Source: Acetobacteraceae bacterium (GTDB taxonomy: Bacteria; Pseudomonadota; Alphaproteobacteria; Acetobacterales; Acetobacteraceae). From it: 10,520 nt of DNA. The stretch's first letter is position 1. Each line of letters starts with the position of its first letter. The translations under genes and the position numbers were made by a program. The stretch lies in the NCBI GenBank assembly GCA_947478535.1, contig CANJXD010000166.1:1-10520 (forward strand), written 5' to 3'. The notes beneath the pieces were generated by a model. The model saw only the letters and a list, made by a program, of their open reading frames with translations, was not told where the DNA came from and did no database searches. Shown in pieces: positions 6,195 to 10,520 of the stretch.

Positions 6195-7192
6195 CAGTCC
6201 ACGGTGATGCGGTTATCCGCCACCACCCTTTCCCAACGCGTCAACTCGGTGGCGATCAGGGCGCGGAATTCGGCCCGGCTCGTCGCGCGCGGCACCATGC
6301 CCTGGGTCAGCCAGGTATCCCGGATGCGCGGCACGGCAATCGCCGCCGCCACCGCCGCCGCCATGCGATCGAGGAAGACGGGATCCGTGCCCGCCGGGGC
6401 CAGCAGCCCCCACCACACCGCGACATCGAAATCCGCCAGCGGCGCAAGCCCCGTCTCCGCCAGCGCCGGGGTCTCCGGGAAGGCGGCGAACCGGGCCTTG
6501 GAGGTGACGGCCAGCGGCCGCAGCGCGCCGGATCGGATATGCGCCTCCACCGCGGCGGGCGTGGAAAAGCTGAACTGCACCTCCCCCTGCAACAGCGCGA
6601 TCGTGGTGGGGCCGCTGCCCTGATAGGGCACATGCACGGCGTTCAGCCCCATCAGCCCGTTGAACAGCGCCGCCGCCAGGTGGCCCGGCGTCCCCGCCCC
6701 CGGGCTGCCGAAATTCAGCCCGCCCGGCCGCGCCCGCGCCAGCGCCACCAGATCCTCGATGCTGCGGGCCGGGACATTGGCCGGCACCACGACGATCAGC
6801 GGCGAGGTGCCCACCAGCGAAATCGGCTCGAACCCCCGGGCCATGTCGTAGCCGACATTGCGATAGAGGAAGGGGTTGATGGTGTGGGAGTTGTTGGCCA
6901 TCACCAGCGTCAATCCATCCGGCGCCGCCCGGGCGACCTGGGCCGCGCCGATATTGCCGGCGGCACCGCCGCGATTCTCCACGATCACCGCCCTACCCAT
7001 CGCTTCCGAGAGAGACGGCAGGATGGGCCGCGCCAGGATGTCGCTGCCGCCACCCGGGGCATAGGGGATGACGATGCGGATGGGTTGGCTGCCATCCTGT
7101 GCCAGCGCGGGCCCGACCCCAAGCCCGGGCCAGCCTAACAGCGCTGCACCCGCGCCGAGCAGCGCCCGGCGGCCGATTCGGTTTGTTGTCAC
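6194..7192 (-). CDS. Tripartite tricarboxylate transporter (Bug) substrate-binding protein
   Basis: A 332-residue periplasmic Bug/TctC-type solute-binding protein. The N-terminus has a twin-arginine signal (IGRRALLGAG at 6-15, hydrophobic core, ALA at 29-31), so Tat export with cleavage after about residue 31 is likely. Family motifs follow: IRIVIPYAPGGGSDILAR, then VIVENRGGAAGNIG, then HVPYQGSGP and the closing WERVVADNRI. Bug proteins bind mostly carboxylates or amides; the ligand cannot be read from sequence. No TctA/TctB membrane genes are present, as is common for the many orphan Bug proteins of high-GC proteobacteria. The start is GTG at 7190-7192 with AGAGGA 8 nt upstream. It is the first gene of the minus-strand run, behind the candidate promoter, and its stop overlaps the hydrolase start. 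Confidence 0.94.
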   Translation of the reverse strand: MTTNRIGRRALLGAGAALLGWPGLGVGPALAQDGSQPIRIVIPYAPGGGSDILARPILPSLSEAMGRAVIVENRGGAAGNIGAAQVARAAPDGLTLVMANNSHTINPFLYRNVGYDMARGFEPISLVGTSPLIVVVPANVPARSIEDLVALARARPGGLNFGSPGAGTPGHLAAALFNGLMGLNAVHVPYQGSGPTTIALLQGEVQFSFSTPAAVEAHIRSGALRPLAVTSKARFAAFPETPALAETGLAPLADFDVAVWWGLLAPAGTDPVFLDRMAAAVAAAIAVPRIRDTWLTQGMVPRATSRAEFRALIATELTRWERVVADNRITVD

Positions 7193-7200
7193 GGGACGTT

Positions 7201-7206
7201 TCCTCT
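7201..7206 (-). promoter_or_regulatory. Ribosome binding site of the Bug-protein gene
   Basis: AGAGGA on the minus strand is 8 nt before the GTG at 7190-7192, a near-ideal spacing and sequence. It supports GTG as the true start; no in-frame ATG lies nearby. Confidence 0.65.
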
Positions 7207-7211
7207 TGGAT

Positions 7212-7241
7212 CAGGAAGATACCAATCAGTAAATCTTCCTG
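7212..7241. promoter_or_regulatory. Perfect 9-bp inverted repeat, candidate operator
   Basis: CAGGAAGAT (7212-7220) and ATCTTCCTG (7233-7241) are exact reverse complements separated by 12 nt. Arm centres are 21 bp apart, two helical turns, which suits a dimeric regulator binding one DNA face. It covers the candidate -10 and start point of the minus-strand operon, so a bound protein would repress. A leader RNA hairpin is the alternative reading. No regulator gene is in the window. Confidence 0.5.
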
Positions 7242-7255
7242 CCCTGGATTGTCCA
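7228..7255 (-). promoter_or_regulatory. Candidate sigma-70-type promoter of the minus-strand operon
   Basis: On the minus strand TGGACA (7250-7255, five of six matches to TTGACA) is followed after 16 nt by TTTACT (7228-7233, four of six matches to TATAAT). Transcription would start near 7220, leaving a leader of about 30 nt before the GTG of the Bug-protein gene. This AT-richer stretch is conspicuous in such GC-rich DNA. Both hexamers overlap inverted repeats. It is pattern-based only. Confidence 0.4.
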
Positions 7256-7256
7256 G
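7244..7256. repeat. Small dyad overlapping the candidate -35 element
   Basis: CTGGA (7244-7248) and TCCAG (7252-7256) are reverse complements around a 3-nt centre. The dyad includes most of the TGGACA hexamer and lies next to the larger inverted repeat. Five-base arms alone could occur by chance. Confidence 0.3.
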
Positions 7257-7339
7257 CCCAGTTCAACACACCGCGCGCTCCGCTTTCAGGCGCCCCCCCT
7301 GCGGCCCTACACTGGGCACAACCCCCACGGGAGACTCCG

Positions 7340-7969
7340 ATGCGCCGTCGCTTCATCATCCTCGGTATCGCCGGCGGGCTGACACTCGGCCTCGCCTTTG
7401 GTGGCGCTGCCCTGGCACAGGCGGAAGCGGAACGCCGGCTCGATGCCGCGATCGAGCGCCTGCGCGCCAGCCTCGGCGCCGGGACCCGCATCACCTGGGC
7501 GAGGCGGGAGCTGGACCCCGCCAGCGGCAGCGCCCGGCTTTTCGCGCTGGAGATCACCCGCCCCGATGGCCGCATCACCGCCAGCGATGTGCTGGTGCGG
7601 GAGGTGACGGATGCCCGCCTCGGCCGCGCCGAATTCCGTGACCTCGTCATGGCCGAAGGCGACAAGGGCGACCGCGCGACGCTGGACAGCCTGGTGCTCG
7701 GCGACATGGCCCTGCCCGCCCCCGGCGCCGCGCTGGACCTGACGCGGTTCGATATCGGCGTGGTGGAAGCGGCCGGGCTCAACGCTACCGGGGCCACCGG
7801 CACGCTGACCCTCGGGCGCTTCGTGGCGCAGGGCTATGCGCCGGGCCGGCTCGGCCAGGCGGTGGTGGAGGGGCTGGCCTATCAGGCCGCGGGCGCGGGA
7901 CTTCACCGTCCGCAACCTTGTCATCGAAGGCGCCGCGCTGGCGGATCCGGACAAGGATGTGGCCGTTGA
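7340..7969 (+). CDS. Envelope protein of unknown function, N-terminal part of a frameshifted gene
   Basis: The frame starts at the ATG at 7340 with GGGAG 6 nt upstream. The product begins MRRRFIILGIAGG and continues through a hydrophobic stretch to about residue 28 (ending near ALAQ), a signal peptide or N-terminal anchor, so the protein faces the periplasm. An Ala/Glu-rich helix (residues 29-46) is followed by short alternating beta-type stretches. I do not recognise the family; the pattern resembles large periplasmic beta-rich proteins such as AsmA- or DUF945-like ones, but no motif proves it. About 186 residues (to 7897) look genuine. The last 23, rich in Arg and ending at 7969, look like out-of-frame translation. 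The continuation lies in another frame downstream, so this is probably one broken gene of about 530 codons, or a sequencing error. Confidence 0.6.
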   Translation: MRRRFIILGIAGGLTLGLAFGGAALAQAEAERRLDAAIERLRASLGAGTRITWARRELDPASGSARLFALEITRPDGRITASDVLVREVTDARLGRAEFRDLVMAEGDKGDRATLDSLVLGDMALPAPGAALDLTRFDIGVVEAAGLNATGATGTLTLGRFVAQGYAPGRLGQAVVEGLAYQAAGAGLHRPQPCHRRRRAGGSGQGCGR

Positions 7970-8933
7970 TCTCGGGCGAATCGCGTTGCGGAACTGGGTG
8001 CCGGGAGAGCTGACGAACCTGGTGGCGGAAGGGCTGCGCGTCGATGCGCGGTTCGGCGATCTCGGGCTGGGAACCGTCCGGCTCGGCCGCGCCCTCGCCG
8101 AGGGGATCGACGGCGCCGGCACGGTCCGGGCCTATATCGATGGCGTCCAGCCGCCGGACCCGGTGGTGGGCACGCGCCAGCTCATCCGCCTCGAAGGCAT
8201 CGTGGCGGAGACCGGGGGCCAGCCCCTGGCGAGCATCGGCTCCCTGGCCTCGGAGGGTGACAAGGCGGCGGATGGCGCCATCGCCGGCGCGCTGGTGATG
8301 GAAGGGCTGCGCCTCGCGCTGCCGCGCGGCACCGTGCCGTGGCTCGAACAACTGGGCTATGCGGAGATCGCCGGCGGGGCCGAAATCCGCGGCACGGCGC
8401 AACGCCAGGGCGGGATGTTGGCCATCGCGCCGATCCGCGCGAGTTGGGACCAGGCGGGCACGCTGACCCTGGGCGGCCGCTTCACCGGCATACCGCTGAC
8501 CGAGGCCGGCCAGGCGGCGGATGACCAAGCGATGGCGCAGATGATGAACAGCCGCGTCGTGGCCTTCAGCCTGGGCTGGCGCGAACAGGGGCTGCTCGGC
8601 CGGACCATCGCCTGGCAGGCACGGCAGAGCCGGCAGCCCGAAGCGCGCCTGCGCGAGCAATGGGCGCAGATGGCGCTGACCTTCCCGATCCCCGGCGCCC
8701 AAACCCAGCGCGGCGGCCCACCCCCGGGCAAGGGCGGCACGGCGCAGGCGGCGGGGCCCGATCCCTTCCAGCCGATCCGCGAAGCCCTGGCCAGCTTCAT
8801 CCGCCAACCGCGGGAGATCGAGTTTGCGGTGGCACCCGCCAAGCCGCTGACCTTCACCGAGGTCCAGGCCCTGGTGGCGGCCGGCCCGGCGGAGGCGATC
8901 CGGGCGCTGAACCTGACCGTCCGGCTGCCCTGA
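7836..8933 (+). pseudogene. Envelope protein of unknown function, C-terminal part of the same frameshifted gene
   Basis: This frame is open from 7836, but its first 20 or so residues are Arg/Trp-rich and overlap the genuine end of the preceding frame. Plausible protein begins at RDFTVRNLVIEG (from 7896) and continues for about 344 residues to TGA at 8931-8933. It carries repeated beta-type segments such as LRLALPRGTVPWLEQLGY and GTLTLGGRF, a low-complexity Gly/Pro-rich linker (GGPPPGKGG) and a C-terminal segment rich in aliphatic residues. No catalytic motif is visible. There is no convincing ribosome site of its own, and the composition continues that of the upstream part, so I read both as one gene interrupted at about 7886-7899. 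Joining them needs one base removed or two added. Function unknown. Confidence 0.6.
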
Positions 8934-8959
8934 CGGCGACGCCGGATTGATTCCACCGC

Positions 8960-8984
8960 CTCCGCCCCCCAAACAGGGGCGGAG
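8960..8984 (+). terminator. GC-rich hairpin between the envelope gene and the M20 hydrolase gene
   Basis: CTCCGCCCC (8960-8968) and GGGGCGGAG (8976-8984) form a perfect 9-bp stem with a 7-nt loop. It begins 27 nt after the upstream stop. No T-tract follows (only TTT at 8995-8997), so it is not a classical intrinsic terminator. It could slow or partly terminate transcription, or protect an RNA end. It ends 20 nt before the next start codon. Confidence 0.4.
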
Positions 8985-9004
8985 CAGGCAGGGATTTCTC
9001 CGGC

Positions 9005-10276
9005 ATGGATGGCAAGCCAGTGGCGCCGAACGCGGTGGCAGCGGTCAGCGAGGCCCGGCAATGGGACCGGCTGATGCAGATGGCCCGGCTCGGCGCCATC
9101 CCCGGGGAGGGTGTGAACCGCGCCGCGCTGACGGAGCTCGACCGGCAATCGCGCCGCCTGCTGCTCTCCTGGGCCGCACCGCTGGGGCTTACGGCCTCGG
9201 TCGATGTGCTGGGCAACCTGTTCCTGCGGCATGAGGGGACGGAGCCGGGTGCCGCGCCGGTGATGGCCGGCAGCCACATGGACAGCCAGCCCAATGGCGG
9301 CCGCTTCGACGGCATCTGGGGCGTACTGGCGGCGCTGGAAGCCGTGCAGGCGCTGCGGGAGGCGGGGGTCGCGACGAAGCGCCCGATCGACATCGTCGCC
9401 TGGACGAATGAGGAAGGCGGCCGCTTCGCCCCGGGCTGCATGGGCAGCATGGCCTGGTCCGGCCACAGCCCCCCCGGGACCTGGGACGCCGTGACGGATG
9501 CCGAGGGCCTGCGCTTCGGCGATGAACTGAAGACGCTGCTGGACAGCGAGGCCGATATCCCCCGCCGCCCGCTCGGGGTTGTGGAGGGCCAGGCACCCTT
9601 CGCCTATGTCGAGCCACATATCGAGCAGGGGCCGCTGCTGGAGGCGGAGGGGCTGGATATCGGCGTCGTCACCGGCATCCAGGGCAGCCGCTGGTTCCTG
9701 GTGGAGATCGAGGGCCGCACCGACCACGCCGGCACGACCCCGCTGCGGCTGCGCCAGGATGCGGTGCAGGACATGGTCCGCGCCATCACCGCGCTGAACG
9801 CGCTGATGCAGGACCCCGCCGATATCCTGCGCTTCACCGTCGGCAAGATCGAGGTGCTGCCGAATTCCTCCAATACCGTGGCCGACCGCGTCCGCTTCAG
9901 CATCGATTTCCGCCATCCGGATGCGGCGGTGCTGACCGAGCGCGGCGACCGGATCGAGGCCGTGGTGAAGGCGGCGATGACAACCTGCCGCGCCACCGTC
10001 ACGCCGCGCTTCCACGCCCTGCCGGCGCAGTTCCACCCCGTGGTGCGCGACGCCATCGAGCGGGCGGCCCGCGCCCAGGGCCTGGGGTCCCGCCGCCTGC
10101 CCTCCGGCGCGTTCCACGATGCGCAGTTCATGGTGCCGATCTGCCCGGCAGGGATGATCTTCATCCCCTGCCGCGGCGGCGTCAGCCACCATCCCTCGGA
10201 ATACAGCACCCCCGCGCAGGTCGCCGCCGGGGCGCGGGTGCTGGCGCAGGTGCTGGTGGACCTCGCCAACCTCTAA
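9005..10276 (+). CDS. M20-family Zn amidohydrolase, N-carbamoyl-L-amino-acid hydrolase type
   Basis: A 423-residue enzyme of the M20 amidase/carbamoylase family that removes a carbamoyl group from ureido compounds, releasing CO2 and ammonia. Metal and active-site motifs are complete: GSHMDS (89-94, His91), GGRFDG (98-103, Asp102), TNEEGGRF (134-141, Glu136/Glu137), EPHIEQG (203-209, His205), GRTDHAGTTP and SHHPSEY (His395). The QPNGGRFDG and TNEEGxRFAP forms are those of HyuC/AmaB carbamoylases and bacterial beta-ureidopropionases; allantoate amidohydrolases usually differ here, so an allC role is less likely despite the urate genes nearby. There is no signal peptide, so it is cytoplasmic. 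The ATG at 9005 has AGGGA 10 nt upstream, a little long but acceptable. It overlaps the end of the convergent HAD gene by 4 nt. Family firm, substrate open. Confidence 0.9.
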   Translation: MDGKPVAPNAVAAVSEARQWDRLMQMARLGAIPGEGVNRAALTELDRQSRRLLLSWAAPLGLTASVDVLGNLFLRHEGTEPGAAPVMAGSHMDSQPNGGRFDGIWGVLAALEAVQALREAGVATKRPIDIVAWTNEEGGRFAPGCMGSMAWSGHSPPGTWDAVTDAEGLRFGDELKTLLDSEADIPRRPLGVVEGQAPFAYVEPHIEQGPLLEAEGLDIGVVTGIQGSRWFLVEIEGRTDHAGTTPLRLRQDAVQDMVRAITALNALMQDPADILRFTVGKIEVLPNSSNTVADRVRFSIDFRHPDAAVLTERGDRIEAVVKAAMTTCRATVTPRFHALPAQFHPVVRDAIERAARAQGLGSRRLPSGAFHDAQFMVPICPAGMIFIPCRGGVSHHPSEYSTPAQVAAGARVLAQVLVDLANL

Positions 10277-10520
10277 GGGAGAAGGCCGAGCCCGCGCAGC
10301 TCGGCCGCCAGCCCTTCGGCGCCCCGAAAATGGTGCGCCGCCATGCCAACCGCGCGGGCGGCGAGGACGTTCTTCTCGCTGTCATCGATGAACAGGCATT
10401 CCCCGGCCACCAGCCCGTTGCGATCCAGCAGCCGGTGATAGATGGCGGGGTCCGGCTTCAGCAGCCGCTCCTCCGCCGAAATCACCACATCCCGGAACTG
10501 CCCGAGGAAGGGAAAGCGGC
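10273..10520 (-). CDS. HAD-family hydrolase, C-terminal part (partial)
   Basis: The frame enters at the window edge and reads RFPFLGQFRDVVISAEE, then LLKPDPAIYHRLL and CLFIDDSEKNVLAARAVGM, ending with TAG at 10273-10275. These are the motif III lysine region (KPDP) and motif IV acidic pair (IDDS) of subfamily-IA haloacid-dehalogenase-like hydrolases, typical of phosphoglycolate-phosphatase or epoxide-hydrolase-like members. The N-terminal nucleophile Asp motif and cap domain lie outside the window, so the substrate class cannot be narrowed. The open frame continues to the last base, so the internal ATG at 10486-10488 is not the start. Its stop codon overlaps the TAA of the convergent M20 hydrolase, leaving no room for a terminator between them. 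Confidence 0.85.
   Translation of the reverse strand, partial: RFPFLGQFRDVVISAEERLLKPDPAIYHRLLDRNGLVAGECLFIDDSEKNVLAARAVGMAAHHFRGAEGLAAELRGLGLLP

Noticed and set aside
3804..6623. 939-codon + strand open frame opposite puuD and the hydrolase
   Set aside because: Same cause: Arg/His-rich composition, no motifs, fully antisense to three well-supported genes.
8960..8984. Classical rho-independent terminator
   Set aside because: The stem is good but no run of T residues follows, so it is reported only as a terminator-like hairpin at low confidence.
8357..10192. Long minus-strand open frame opposite the envelope gene and M20 hydrolase
   Set aside because: The opposite M20 gene has every catalytic motif; this frame has low-complexity Arg/Ala/Gly composition.
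9005..10276. Allantoate amidohydrolase (allC)
   Set aside because: The QPNGGRFDG and TNEEGGRFAP forms match N-carbamoyl-amino-acid hydrolases; AllC enzymes that I know read differently in these motifs. It is not fully excluded.
1..10520. tRNA, rRNA, CRISPR array or riboswitch
   Set aside because: I saw no cloverleaf, ribosomal sequence, regular short repeats or recognisable riboswitch core; nearly all bases are coding.

Overview
The window is very GC-rich bacterial DNA, roughly 70% by eye, with strong GC bias at third codon positions. A tripartite-tricarboxylate (Bug-type) binding protein, a cytochrome-fused urate hydroxylase and a HyuC-type carbamoylase, all densely packed, suggest an alphaproteobacterium. 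Acetobacteraceae (Roseomonas-like) is my best guess, but this is inference from gene content; no marker gene is present.

Layout. Bases 1-141 hold the 3' end of an IS30-family transposase on the + strand, which runs into the end of a neighbouring gene. From 7192 down to 129 the minus strand carries a compact seven-gene run that looks like one transcription unit. Its order is Bug solute-binding protein, HSL-family alpha/beta hydrolase, membrane urate hydroxylase PuuD with a C-terminal cytochrome c domain, 5-hydroxyisourate hydrolase, a thiamine-diphosphate (ThDP) enzyme, a 3-hydroxyacyl-CoA dehydrogenase-family protein, and a short-chain dehydrogenase. Four junctions overlap or nearly abut (TGATG, TGATG, a 5-nt gap, ATGA), so translational coupling is likely. 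The intergenic region 7193-7339 holds a candidate promoter whose two hexamers overlap two inverted repeats.

On the + strand, an envelope-anchored protein of unknown function (7340-8933) is split by a frameshift near 7886-7899. After a short gap with a strong hairpin comes an M20-family zinc amidohydrolase of the N-carbamoyl-amino-acid hydrolase type (9005-10276). Convergent with it, sharing stop-codon bases, is the C-terminal part of a HAD-family phosphatase-like hydrolase that leaves the window at 10520.

How the genes may work together. PuuD and HIU hydrolase are consecutive steps of urate breakdown: urate to 5-hydroxyisourate to OHCU. PuuD electrons go to cytochrome c rather than to O2 as peroxide. 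The later ureide genes (OHCU decarboxylase, allantoinase, a typical allantoate amidohydrolase) are not here. The downstream ThDP enzyme plus two NAD(P)-dependent dehydrogenases form an unassigned catabolic cassette, and the upstream binding protein and esterase look like a capture-and-hydrolyse front end. What joins these to urate oxidation is the main open question of the window.
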